Source: Lachnospiraceae bacterium
GTDB taxonomy: Bacteria > Bacillota > Clostridia > Lachnospirales > Lachnospiraceae
Assembly: GCA_015057325.1 (NCBI GenBank)
Contig: SVEQ01000002.1
Span: 62,001-126,000 of the forward strand
Length of the DNA stretch: 64,000 bases
Reading direction: 5' to 3'
A program made the position numbers and the translations under genes. Positions 18,665-27,660 of the stretch are shown piece by piece; position 1 is the first letter of the stretch; every line of letters begins with the position of its first letter. A model generated the notes under the pieces. It was not told where the DNA came from, did not search any database, and was given only the letters and a program-made list of their open reading frames with translations.

Positions 18665-19684
18665 TCACCTATCTCTTAAATATATAAAAACGTATAACCA
18701 ATTTGGCATAATTATTTTTAATATTGTTCTTATCTTAAAATAAATAGACATTTCGTGAAATACTTTCTTGTTTTCTGTAGTTTTAAAAATATCTGAAAAA
18801 CTTCCACATCCAAGTTTTTTACTGATGTATTCTTTCTTCACTTTCCAAATGCTGTCTGTGTATTGACGTTTGGTAAGTTCATCAATCTCACAAAGCATTC
18901 TAACATATTCTTCATTTATATCCTTTTGTTGTGGAATATCAAAATTTTTCCAACTGGAAGTTGCAGACCCTTTTACATCTATCCTATATATACATGTCTC
19001 TTCCGAAAAATAATAGACATAACCTTTAGTCATTAGAAAAAGCCTGTTCCTAAAATCCGATGCTCTACACGGCGACATTGCTTTTTCTACACCCTCTAAG
19101 AACTCTCGCCTATATACATGCGATGCCGTTGGAGGATATTTGAGTAAGTAAAAATTATTCAAATCATACTTTCCGTTTCTTTTGGAAATCTCAATCTCAT
19201 TTTCTTCGAATACCGGCGAAATACTTCCTGATAAAACATTCAATCTTTTTCCATTGGTAACTGTTAATGAGCAATCCTCATGCTCTTCCATATAATCAAT
19301 TTGTCTTTGCAATTTATGAGGATCTGTCCAATAATCGTCACCCTCGCATTCGGCCTGATACTTTCTTTTTGTAATTTCCTTGTGAAACAAATATGATGCG
19401 CCATAATCTTCTTTCCAACGATTTTCAGATTCATATATTGGTTTGATAATTCCGGGAAATGCTTCCGCATATTCTTGAACTATAGACACCGTACCATCTG
19501 TTGAACAATCATCATGTATATATATTTCGAAAGGAAATGTCGTTTTCTGGCTTAGGAAACTCTCAATTGCATCCCTAATATACAATTCATGATTATACGT
19601 CAAACATACGATTGCCACCAAAGGCTCAATATATTTTGAATAATCCCAGTTTTCCATCACTGTTTCTTCTTTTATATCTATCAT
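18665..19684 (-). CDS. family 2 glycosyltransferase
   Basis: 339 aa. PLVAIVCLTYNHELYIRDAIESFLSQ opens the GT-A fold, and EIYIHDDCSTDGTVSIVQEYA and AECEGDDYWTDPHKLQRQIDYM carry the nucleotide- and metal-binding acids. The EGDDYW variant is common in capsule and rhamnan-type GT2 enzymes. A basic, hydrophobic C-terminus (YFKIRTILKIIMPNWLYVFIYL) suggests membrane contact. It stands between the HAD protein and the internal promoter. Acceptor unknown. Confidence 0.88.
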   Translation of the reverse strand: MIDIKEETVMENWDYSKYIEPLVAIVCLTYNHELYIRDAIESFLSQKTTFPFEIYIHDDCSTDGTVSIVQEYAEAFPGIIKPIYESENRWKEDYGASYLFHKEITKRKYQAECEGDDYWTDPHKLQRQIDYMEEHEDCSLTVTNGKRLNVLSGSISPVFEENEIEISKRNGKYDLNNFYLLKYPPTASHVYRREFLEGVEKAMSPCRASDFRNRLFLMTKGYVYYFSEETCIYRIDVKGSATSSWKNFDIPQQKDINEEYVRMLCEIDELTKRQYTDSIWKVKKEYISKKLGCGSFSDIFKTTENKKVFHEMSIYFKIRTILKIIMPNWLYVFIYLRDR

Positions 19685-19776
19685 TTTATAATTCTCTTAT
19701 CTCGTATATTTGTAGCCTATTCGTGCATTATTTCAATAACAAATTTTAATTCGCCGCTTTCAAGAAGGATTTTTTT

Positions 19777-21777
19777 CTATAAATACCCGTTCCTTTTCAA
19801 ATAATCACTCAACGCAACGTCAGCGCCGGCACCACCTGCAGCTCGTCTAAATTGATAATCTTTAAATAAATTGCATATATATTTATCGCTGTTCTTAACA
19901 TAGAATATTGGTTTTATTGCGTTTTCACCGGCTATATCGATAGTCAAATCCAAAGCATTTTCAACTTGACGATACTGTTTGACAAATAAATCGATTCCGT
20001 TGTGTATAGAATTAATTATCTCTTCATTTTTGTTTGAAGTTTCCTGATATTTCAATTGACATTGACCGTTTTTGTCAAGTTCGTATTCAAGCAAAGAATT
20101 AGCATTAGAAGAAAATAATGTCTCAACAATTATTATTCTGCCTAAATCATAGTTGTAATAATCATTCCATCTTGTGTTGTAATCGGACGAACAACAATAG
20201 GAAAGCATTGCAGCTTGTTCATATTCTGTTTTGTTCCATTCTTCTCTTCTCGTTCCAATCTGAATAGAATATACTTTAACATTCATATTGCAGACATGAT
20301 TAAAAAACAAATTAAGAACAACCGGTATTGTTCCACGCCTTCCTACATCAACAAAAGCAATAGTCTTATTGTTTCCAATAACATTTTGCCAATACTTCCT
20401 AGCAGCGTCCAGCATACCATCCAATCCATTTAATATATCATTCTTGTATCGATATATTAATTCTGCAACGCTAGTATAATTGTGAAGATTAAATATATCA
20501 TCCTTGTTTAAATTAATCTCCGACAATCTGTCAATAATACAATCCATGTGAGATTCCTTTAAGGTATCCTCAATTGTCATATTATATTCTTCAGCGCGTT
20601 CCTTAAGTATCCTTTCTACAAACAACTCGGGATATTTCTCAAATACCAATAGCAAGACCGATCTTCTCGATCCATAAACATATTCACAATCATACTTACA
20701 AAAATAGTCTTTATAACTATTGTACATAACCTCAGCATCTCTTGCTAAAAACAACAACTTATCTACATTCTTTTCAGCGGCTACCTTATTAATCCAATCA
20801 CAATAACCTGCAACCAATATTCCCCCGTAGATATATCCGTATTTCTCATATCTGTTAAGCAATGATATCCCATTATGTATTTCATTATTAACCAATGCAT
20901 TAGCTACCGATACACCAACCGACCTGTCAGAAGGTGAAGTATGACGATATTTTTCTCCTCTTTGTCCAACACTTTTATAATATAACGTATTTATTTTTTT
21001 CTTTTTTGCATTTTTTATGTCTGCATTATAATTATCACCTATATGTATTACTCTCTCGCCCGATGATAAGTCTTTTATTACTAATTCATACAATTTTCCA
21101 GAATACTTTGATGCATCATAATCACAGGACACATATAAATGATTCCATCCCGAATATCCGCATTTTGCAAGAATCTTTTCCATGTAATCTGACGGCCAAT
21201 ACATATCTGAAACAATTATCACTTTTTTTCCTGCCGCAACCATAGCCTCGTATATTTTCTTCATATACGGATTAGGTGTCACCAGCATCTCTTCAACACT
21301 AAACTCTTCATCAATCAACTCTGCTGAATCAAGCCCATTGACAGCGTGCAATCTTGCATATATGTCATTTATTGTAGTCTTACTTCCATGCTGCTTATAA
21401 CAATACGCCTCTGCACTCTTTCTTATTTTTGCAAAACCCGTTATGTTTTTTCTTAAACCTATAATATTAAAAACATCTTCCGGCTTTTCAACCATACGCA
21501 GAATCAAAGTATCAAAAATATCAAATGAAATAACATCATATTTCATTAGTTTGCCAATTATCTTCTCAACATCTTCTCGTTCAGAATCCTCATACTCACC
21601 AATTTTAATTTTGTTTATTCTATTGTCAGTAATAAGCAGTTTCAAAAAATACATATAACCAATAAGTCTTTGTTTATTGCTTATATCATCAATAGAATTG
21701 ACATAGTGTGCATACTTGTCTACAGCTATCGGATGCTTCTCAATCATGCGATTTTTCATTTTCATATACAGACTCAT
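19777..21777 (-). CDS. large HAD-domain protein of a polysaccharide locus
   Basis: About 666 aa from the ATG at 21777, with GGGGAG 6 nt upstream; a TTG at 21792 is the alternative. An N-terminal HAD domain is clear: VISFDIFDTLILRMVEKPEDVF (nucleophile Asp and acid Asp), KVIIVSDMYWPSDYMEKIL, and ERVIHIGDNYNADIKNAKK. The C-terminal half begins DKLLFLARDAEVMYNSYKDYF and contains IAFVDVGRRGTIPVVLNLFF; I do not recognise it as an established enzyme. Such two-part proteins are common in capsule clusters. It follows hemW after only 38 nt without a terminator, so it is probably partly read through from lepA-hemW. Confidence 0.75.
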   Translation of the reverse strand: MSLYMKMKNRMIEKHPIAVDKYAHYVNSIDDISNKQRLIGYMYFLKLLITDNRINKIKIGEYEDSEREDVEKIIGKLMKYDVISFDIFDTLILRMVEKPEDVFNIIGLRKNITGFAKIRKSAEAYCYKQHGSKTTINDIYARLHAVNGLDSAELIDEEFSVEEMLVTPNPYMKKIYEAMVAAGKKVIIVSDMYWPSDYMEKILAKCGYSGWNHLYVSCDYDASKYSGKLYELVIKDLSSGERVIHIGDNYNADIKNAKKKKINTLYYKSVGQRGEKYRHTSPSDRSVGVSVANALVNNEIHNGISLLNRYEKYGYIYGGILVAGYCDWINKVAAEKNVDKLLFLARDAEVMYNSYKDYFCKYDCEYVYGSRRSVLLLVFEKYPELFVERILKERAEEYNMTIEDTLKESHMDCIIDRLSEINLNKDDIFNLHNYTSVAELIYRYKNDILNGLDGMLDAARKYWQNVIGNNKTIAFVDVGRRGTIPVVLNLFFNHVCNMNVKVYSIQIGTRREEWNKTEYEQAAMLSYCCSSDYNTRWNDYYNYDLGRIIIVETLFSSNANSLLEYELDKNGQCQLKYQETSNKNEEIINSIHNGIDLFVKQYRQVENALDLTIDIAGENAIKPIFYVKNSDKYICNLFKDYQFRRAAGGAGADVALSDYLKRNGYL

Positions 21778-21815
21778 ATTTACGCTCCCCAAAACAACAA
21801 TTAACTATCGAAACA

Positions 21816-23135
21816 TCACAACATAAACTCCGCCATAACAGTATTGCTCACATCAAGCCCCTTATCACTTAAATGAAGCCTGTCCCCGTCAATAACAAGG
21901 TGCCCGCTTGACACATACTTATCTATAACAGAACCATACACCATTTGTATTCCTCTGCCAAAACGTTTCTCAAACTCGTTTACATCAATTCCGTTAATGC
22001 ATCTAAGTCCAAGGAACATGAACTCTTCAATTTCGTCCTTTTCCTTTTGAACATGAATCGCTGTATAACAGTTATTGATATATTCCGCAATTGTTGACAC
22101 ATCTGTCCAACCGGTTCCAAGTTTTGAGAATCTTCCTATATATTCATCAAGATTGTCTATTCCTTTAAATCTTACAGGTGTATACTCATTTCTAACACTA
22201 TCATCCAAGTCATATGACATATCATCAGAACCATATCCATCAATATAGTCTTCAAATCCGGCATCAACATCATACATCTTATCAAAATTATCACCTATAT
22301 CTAATTTCATATACGAAGACGCACCAAGACCAACGCCAAGATATTCTCCGCCTGTCCAGTACCGCAAATTATGTTTGCACTCATACCCCTTCTTTGAATA
22401 ATTGGATATTTCATATCGCTCATATCCCGATTGTTTTAAAAAAAGTTTTGTTTGAGCATACTGTCTTCTATCCATCTCTTCTGACGGAAGTAAGGCCAAC
22501 AATTCTTCATTTTCCGCAAGTGGCGTGTCGTCCTCAACAATCAAACTATAAGCAGATATATGTTCCGGCTGCATTTTCACAACCTTATCAAGCGTTCTAA
22601 TATATGAAGACATATCTTCACCCGGAAGTCCCGACATAATATCAACATTAATGTTTGCAAAACCGGCTTTTCTTGCATTACTGTATGCAGCAACAAACTG
22701 GTCGTAATTGTGAACTCGGCCAAGATTTTTAAGCATCTCATCATTAGCGCTTTGAAGTCCGATTGAGAGTCTGTTAATCCCAAAATCGATATACTTCTCA
22801 ATTTTATCCGCGGTTAAACTATCAGGATTACCCTCTATCGTAATCTCGCAATCATCAGCGACAGTAAATGTCCCCCTAACCGTTTCAAGTACCTTGCAAA
22901 TCAATTCCGCAGGAATAAATGACGGTGTTCCGCCGCCAATAAAAATCGTAATCACTCGATACTCATCTGCAATAAGACGATATTGCTCTATTTCCTTACA
23001 AAGTGCATCCACATACTCCCGCTGCAAGCTTCCGTCACAACCACCAAATGACAGAAAATCACAGTAAGCACATTTCTTCTTACAAAAAGGAATATGAATA
23101 TATATACTTAAATCTCTCTTCCAAAAATCCATCAA
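21816..23135 (-). CDS. hemW: radical SAM heme chaperone HemW
   Basis: 439 aa, longer than the usual 375-400. IYIHIPFCKKKCAYCDFLSFGG holds the CxxxCxxC 4Fe-4S site plus the HemN/HemW-type extra Cys region, followed by GGGTPSFI and NPDSLTADK. The protein inserts heme into target proteins and is not an oxygen-independent coproporphyrinogen oxidase. The extra length lies in an acidic middle insert (about residues 280-320, MKLDIGDNFDKMYDVDAG). It is 18 nt after lepA, as in B. subtilis. Confidence 0.92.
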   Translation of the reverse strand: MMDFWKRDLSIYIHIPFCKKKCAYCDFLSFGGCDGSLQREYVDALCKEIEQYRLIADEYRVITIFIGGGTPSFIPAELICKVLETVRGTFTVADDCEITIEGNPDSLTADKIEKYIDFGINRLSIGLQSANDEMLKNLGRVHNYDQFVAAYSNARKAGFANINVDIMSGLPGEDMSSYIRTLDKVVKMQPEHISAYSLIVEDDTPLAENEELLALLPSEEMDRRQYAQTKLFLKQSGYERYEISNYSKKGYECKHNLRYWTGGEYLGVGLGASSYMKLDIGDNFDKMYDVDAGFEDYIDGYGSDDMSYDLDDSVRNEYTPVRFKGIDNLDEYIGRFSKLGTGWTDVSTIAEYINNCYTAIHVQKEKDEIEEFMFLGLRCINGIDVNEFEKRFGRGIQMVYGSVIDKYVSSGHLVIDGDRLHLSDKGLDVSNTVMAEFML

Positions 23136-23153
23136 TCAAACACCATACCCGAT

Positions 23154-24968
23154 TTATTCGTCATCAAGCTTAAGCACACTCATAAATGCCTTCTGCGGCA
23201 CCTCAACGCTTCCTATCTGACGCATACGCTTCTTACCTTCCTTCTGTTTCTCAAGAAGCTTCTTCTTACGTGTGATATCACCGCCGTAACATTTTGCAAG
23301 CACGTCCTTCTTGTAAGCCTTAACCGTCTCACGTGCAATAATCTTGCTTCCAATAGCCGCCTGAATAGGTATCTCAAACAAATGTCTTGGAATCTCACCC
23401 TTTAACTTCTCGCACATCTTACGTCCTCTCTCATACGCAGTATCAGCATGTACGATAAATGACAAGGCATCCACCTCTTCTTTGTTAATGAGAATATCAA
23501 GTTTAACAAGATTAGAACGAACGTATCCGTTAAGCTCATAATCAAATGAGGCATATCCACGCGAGCGTGATTTTAATGCATCAAAGAAATCATATATTAT
23601 CTCGTTAAGAGGAAGATCGTATTTGAGCAACGCTCTCGTCTCCTCCATATATTCCATACTCTTATATACACCACGTCTTTCCTGACAAAGCTGCATAATA
23701 GGTCCGACAAAATCCTTTGTAACCATAATCTCTGCAGCAACAAAAGGTTCCTCCATATATTCAATTTGCGAAGGATCCGGAAGATTAGATGGATTGGTAA
23801 GTTCAATCATCTCACCATCTGTCTTATGCACGCGATATACAACACCCGGTGCTGTAGTTACAAGGTCAAGATTGTATTCTCTTTCCAATCTTTCCTGAAT
23901 AATTTCAAGATGCAAAAGTCCCAAAAAACCGCAACGGAAACCAAAGCCCAAAGCAATTGATGTTTCCGGCTCATATGAGAGTGCTGCATCATTTAATTGT
24001 AATTTTTCAAGTGCGTCACGAAGGTCAGGATATTTTGCACCGTCTGCAGGATACAAACCGCAATAAACCATAGGGTTTGCCTTCTTATATCCCGGAAGTG
24101 CTTCAGCGCAAGGATTATCCGCTTCAGTTACGGTATCACCAACTCTGGTTTCCTTAACGTCCTTAAGACTTGCTGTTATATATCCAACCATACCGGCAGA
24201 GAGCTCATCCTGCGGAATAAACTGTCCCGCACCGAATATTCCAACCTCGACAACCTCAACCTCTGCTCCTGTTGCCATCATCCTAATCACACTTCCGCGT
24301 TTGACAACTCCGTCAAATACACGGCAGAAAATGATAACGCCCTTGTACGCATCGTATTTACTATCAAATATAAGTGCCTTAAGAGGACCATTTACATCTC
24401 CTGATGGTGCCGGAATCTTAGTTACAATCTGTTCTAACACATCATCAATATTAAGTCCTGTTTTCGCAGAAATTCTAGGTGCATCCTGCGCCTCTATTCC
24501 AATAACATCCTCTATCTCGTTGACCACTCGCTCAGGTTCAGCACTTGGCAAATCTATCTTATTAATAACCGGCATAACATCAAGGTCATTATCGATTGCA
24601 AGATATACGTTAGCAAGTGTCTGTGCCTCTATTCCCTGCGCCGCATCAACAACTAATATCGCACCCTCGCATGCTGCAAGGCTTCTTGAAACCTCATAGT
24701 TAAAGTCAACATGACCCGGGGTGTCTATAAGATTAAATATGTACTCCTGTCCGTCTTTTGCTTTGTAAACAATACGAACTGCCTGCGCCTTGATTGTTAT
24801 TCCACGTTCTCTTTCAAGCTCCATATTATCGAGCACCTGAGCCTGCATTTCTCTATCTGTAAGAAGTCCGGTCTTTTCGATAATTCTATCTGCAAGTGTG
24901 GACTTACCATGATCTATGTGTGCAATTATACAGAAGTTTCTAATCTTACTCTGATCCATATGTGACAT
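23154..24968 (-). CDS. lepA: elongation factor 4 (LepA, back-translocating GTPase)
   Basis: 604 aa, normal length. GTPase motifs: G1 [10 protein letters not shown]3 DTPGHVDF, G4 [11 protein letters not shown]. The LepA-specific C-terminal domain is present ([48 protein letters not shown]). It acts on stalled ribosomes. It starts about 50 nt after spoIIP with its own promoter. Confidence 0.97.
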   Translation of the reverse strand: MSHMDQSKIRNFCIIAHIDHGKSTLADRIIEKTGLLTDREMQAQVLDNMELERERGITIKAQAVRIVYKAKDGQEYIFNLIDTPGHVDFNYEVSRSLAACEGAILVVDAAQGIEAQTLANVYLAIDNDLDVMPVINKIDLPSAEPERVVNEIEDVIGIEAQDAPRISAKTGLNIDDVLEQIVTKIPAPSGDVNGPLKALIFDSKYDAYKGVIIFCRVFDGVVKRGSVIRMMATGAEVEVVEVGIFGAGQFIPQDELSAGMVGYITASLKDVKETRVGDTVTEADNPCAEALPGYKKANPMVYCGLYPADGAKYPDLRDALEKLQLNDAALSYEPETSIALGFGFRCGFLGLLHLEIIQERLEREYNLDLVTTAPGVVYRVHKTDGEMIELTNPSNLPDPSQIEYMEEPFVAAEIMVTKDFVGPIMQLCQERRGVYKSMEYMEETRALLKYDLPLNEIIYDFFDALKSRSRGYASFDYELNGYVRSNLVKLDILINKEEVDALSFIVHADTAYERGRKMCEKLKGEIPRHLFEIPIQAAIGSKIIARETVKAYKKDVLAKCYGGDITRKKKLLEKQKEGKKRMRQIGSVEVPQKAFMSVLKLDDE

Positions 24969-25008
24969 TCTTCTTGTCTCTCCCTATTCTAAACAGCATT
25001 TTCCTTGT

Positions 25009-25037
25009 AGTATAGCACATCACTCCTGTTTTCTCAA
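25009..25037 (-). promoter_or_regulatory. sigma-A promoter of lepA-hemW
   Basis: -35 TTGAGA (25037-25032), 17-bp spacer, extended -10 TGCTATACT with -10 hexamer at 25014-25009. It overlaps the end of spoIIP and lets lepA be made in vegetative cells, independently of the sporulation genes upstream. Confidence 0.7.
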
Positions 25038-26153
25038 CACTTTATCAAGCATAGAAGCCAACGGTTCCATGGCATTTAACTCCTCCTGTAGAGTGTTATT
25101 TTGCGCACCTGCTTCAATAAGAGTTGCGCGTGGCATAACATGCAGATTGTAACGAAGGCTTCGTACATATATCTTCCTTACAAAATCGCCGTAGTTTTCC
25201 TTACCCGCAAGATATAATTGAAAACTGAAAGCAAGATTTCCAAGTTTGTTGGGATTGGCAAGATACTCAATATCTCCGTTCATTTCCGAGCGACTTACAC
25301 CATTTAGAAACATTATCTTAGCGGTTGGCTTGCCGTTAATCTCTGTCACCAAATGTGTTTCCTCATCCACTCCATCTCTATGTAAATCAATCACGACTTC
25401 AATTGACGGATTATCCTTTAAAATCTTTGTAATGCCCTTATATGCATACTCATATGCTTTGCTTCTATCAAGCCTTCCATCAATAACATCATACGTCGTC
25501 CTGTCGTGATATGTCGGTATGCCATATTGCTCATTCAAAAGTTTTGCAAGATAGTCACCGGCACCGACAACAGTATCCTCAATAACACCCGGTCTGCTAT
25601 CAACAAATGCTTCCGAAGCATGTGTATGATATATCAAAACCTTATATCCCTGATTCCCGTCCGACGTGGCATTTAACAAGTCGTCAAGCGACATATCGGC
25701 ATCTACAAGATTTGCAATATTAAGCTCGTCTGCCGTCATACTTGTATTGCCGTCAATCGTAAATATTTTACTTTTCAGAAAATCCGGGTTTGACAACTGC
25801 TTTCTTGTGTAAATGGTCCCGATTGACATATTGTTAACATGTGCCGATGTTTCCACCGTGCTGCTTTCATTTACATTCTCTTCCTCCCGATGCTCATCTA
25901 CAGCAAGGTCGCTGTTTTGAGGCTCTTCTTTCTTATCTTGCCTGTTTTGCATCACTGTATAAGAGCCCTCATAAGCAATCGAACCACTACCGCACTCCAT
26001 GTCGTAGGTAAGAATCGGGGCAGTATGCCTCACAAAAATGTAGCAAATATCGGAAACATTTTGACATGAAAAATATATACCGATTATCGCAATCAATATA
26101 CATCCTGATATACTCTTTTTATTAATCAAATCATTATGAATAGCATGTTTCAT
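25020..26153 (-). CDS. spoIIP: stage II sporulation protein P (SpoIIP)
   Basis: 377 aa. An N-terminal membrane anchor (GCILIAIIGIYFSC, about residues 18-31) is followed by a low-complexity linker. The amidase/endopeptidase domain has the HTHASEAF motif (residues around 177-184), VIDLHRDGVD and MPRATLIEAGAQNNTLQEE. SpoIIP degrades septal peptidoglycan with SpoIID and SpoIIM during engulfment. It lies 29 nt after gpr, the B. subtilis order. Confidence 0.95.
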   Translation of the reverse strand: MKHAIHNDLINKKSISGCILIAIIGIYFSCQNVSDICYIFVRHTAPILTYDMECGSGSIAYEGSYTVMQNRQDKKEEPQNSDLAVDEHREEENVNESSTVETSAHVNNMSIGTIYTRKQLSNPDFLKSKIFTIDGNTSMTADELNIANLVDADMSLDDLLNATSDGNQGYKVLIYHTHASEAFVDSRPGVIEDTVVGAGDYLAKLLNEQYGIPTYHDRTTYDVIDGRLDRSKAYEYAYKGITKILKDNPSIEVVIDLHRDGVDEETHLVTEINGKPTAKIMFLNGVSRSEMNGDIEYLANPNKLGNLAFSFQLYLAGKENYGDFVRKIYVRSLRYNLHVMPRATLIEAGAQNNTLQEELNAMEPLASMLDKVLRKQE

Positions 26154-26182
26154 ATTTCCATTCTATTCATAAAATTTGGGGG

Positions 26183-27088
26183 TTATGCCAATGCGGCTTT
26201 ATTAATCGCTTCCGATATCGTATAGCTTATTCGCTTAACCGCCTCATCAATATCCTTTGGTGTTACAAACATATCCTCCATAAAAGGATCTACCATTTCA
26301 CAGGCAAGTTTGTATCTTTCTTCCTCACTAAATCTTTCAAGAACCTCCTTAAAACCGACCTTGCCAATTGTGTCAATCATCATATCCATGGAATCATTTA
26401 CGATAGTCGGAACTGATATTACAGTCGGAACCCCAATTGCAAGCACAGGAACACCAAGGCTTTCCTCATTGATTGCATTTCTATGATTGCCAACTCCCGA
26501 GCCCGGTGCAATTCCGGTATCCGCAAGTTGTATTGTTTTATTAAGACGATCTGATTTTCTTGCAGCTAACGCGTCAATTACTATTACAAACTCAGGTTTT
26601 ACTTCATTTACAACCGCACGAAGAACCGAAACCGACTCCATTCCCGTCTGTGCCATAACTCCCGGTGCGATAGCGCTGACCTCGTTACTGTGTGATATTA
26701 TTCCCTCTTTTAACAAGTGTCTCGTTATATACAAATTATCAATTACAAGTGGACCTAATGCATCAGGCGTAACCTCACGATTGCCAAGTCCCGCTACCAG
26801 AATCTTCTTTTTTCTCCCCATGAAGTTTTTCAAAATCTTTGATAACACTTCTGCCATAGGTTCATGATACGTATCATCATGTTCTCTTAAATGTTCACTC
26901 TCAAGCGTTATATATGTTCCTATCGGCTTGCCAAGATTGGCTTCCCCTTCTTTGGTTTCCACAATTATACGTGTTTCAAGAATGTCTGTATCTCCGTTAT
27001 TTTTCGTTGTAACCCTGACTCCTTTTATCGGCTCTTCGCCCTCAATATCCTCCTTCATTTCAACCGCAAGGTCTGTTCTAATCCGCAT
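26183..27088 (-). CDS. gpr: germination protease GPR
   Basis: 301 aa from the ATG at 27088; a TTG at 27112 lacks a good site. GPR degrades small acid-soluble spore proteins when spores germinate. The start reads MRIRTDLAVEMKED; the TDLAVE stretch resembles the SASP-like cleavage site where the zymogen processes itself. Family segments include RVTTKNNGDTDILETRI, VLVAGLGNREVTPDALGP-type text (ILVAGLGNREVTPDALGP) and GIAPGSGVGNHRNAI. It is transcribed divergently from rpsT behind a sigma-G-type promoter. Confidence 0.95.
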   Translation of the reverse strand: MRIRTDLAVEMKEDIEGEEPIKGVRVTTKNNGDTDILETRIIVETKEGEANLGKPIGTYITLESEHLREHDDTYHEPMAEVLSKILKNFMGRKKKILVAGLGNREVTPDALGPLVIDNLYITRHLLKEGIISHSNEVSAIAPGVMAQTGMESVSVLRAVVNEVKPEFVIVIDALAARKSDRLNKTIQLADTGIAPGSGVGNHRNAINEESLGVPVLAIGVPTVISVPTIVNDSMDMMIDTIGKVGFKEVLERFSEEERYKLACEMVDPFMEDMFVTPKDIDEAVKRISYTISEAINKAALA

Positions 27089-27129
27089 ATATTTTAACCT
27101 TCCCTTCTTCAATGCATAATTTATATAAG

Positions 27130-27159
27130 AAGTATGTTCATAATTTCCTATAAATATGC
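27130..27159 (-). promoter_or_regulatory. sigma-G-type promoter of gpr
   Basis: Minus-strand -35 GCATA (27159-27155), 18-bp spacer, -10 CATACTT (27136-27130). This fits the sigma-G pattern GMATR-N18-CATNMTA with one mismatch, and forespore expression is what gpr needs. Confidence 0.6.
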
Positions 27160-27170
27160 GAAAAAAACAT

Positions 27171-27199
27171 TTGACAAAACCATTGCAACTATGTATTAT
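27171..27199 (+). promoter_or_regulatory. sigma-A promoter of rpsT
   Basis: -35 TTGACA (27171-27176), 17-bp spacer, -10 TATTAT (27194-27199). A small hairpin GGTTTTA-ATG-TAAAACC lies in the leader near 27233-27250, before the ribosome site. Confidence 0.85.
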
Positions 27200-27286
27200 A
27201 TATGAGTATGTTTACATTAGATTGTCCGTGTCCGGTTTTAATGTAAAACCACAACATAAATACATTCAAGAATGGAGGTGTTTTCA

Positions 27287-27550
27287 TTGGCTAACATTAA
27301 ATCAGCAAAGAAGAGAATTAAAGTTATCGAGACAAAGACATTAAGAAATAAAATGGTGAAGTCAAAGCTTAAGACTCTTATTAAGAAGTTTGAGGCTGCT
27401 GTTGAAGCAGGTGACAAGACTGAGGCTGCAGAGCAGCTTAAGGTTTGTACATCAGAACTTAGCAAGGCTGCTGCTAAGGGAATCATGCACAAGAATACTG
27501 TTTCAAGAAAGATTTCGCGTTTATCTGCTACTCTTAACAAGATGGCATAA
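27287..27550 (+). CDS. rpsT: 30S ribosomal protein S20
   Basis: 87 aa, the usual length. The sequence (M)[20 protein letters not shown], with a basic helical body and [12 protein letters not shown] at the end, is typical of bS20, which binds 16S rRNA early in assembly. The frame can be opened at an ATG at 27272, but that ATG is part of the ribosome site: GGAGGTG lies 7 nt before the TTG at 27287, which gives the canonical N-terminus. TTG/GTG starts are usual for rpsT. Confidence 0.96.
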   Translation: MANIKSAKKRIKVIETKTLRNKMVKSKLKTLIKKFEAAVEAGDKTEAAEQLKVCTSELSKAAAKGIMHKNTVSRKISRLSATLNKMA

Positions 27551-27572
27551 TTTATATAAATGCATTATAAAA

Positions 27573-27656
27573 GGACTGTTAATGTACCGACCCCCAAAAG
27601 TTAGATTTTTGGTCTAACTTTTGGGGAGGTCGGTACATAACCCACAGTCCATTTTT
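27573..27656 (+). terminator. rpsT terminator with an inserted palindrome in its loop (bidirectional with holA)
   Basis: Outer arms GGACTGT (27573-27579) and ACAGTCC (27644-27650) with ATTTTT after them on the plus strand and an A run before them, which serves as the T run for minus-strand holA. Without the insert and one TAA copy, the loop would be TAACCC, giving a standard 7-bp terminator. Confidence 0.8.
27583..27637. mobile_element. IS3-like palindromic mini-element (paired terminal repeats)
   Basis: 55 bp: left arm 27583-27605 starting TGTACCGACCCCCAAAAG, 7-bp centre, right arm 27613-27637 ending GGTCGGTACA. The arms are complementary except for a 2-nt bulge. TAA flanks both sides (27580-27582, 27638-27640), fitting a 3-bp target duplication. 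From memory the arm resembles IS150/IS3-group terminal repeats; it has no coding capacity. Confidence 0.65.
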
Positions 27657-27660
27657 AGTG

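Noticed and set aside
22214-22600. Plus-strand frame of 128 codons
   Set aside because: Antisense to hemW, His/Tyr-rich low-complexity translation typical of a reverse-strand shadow.
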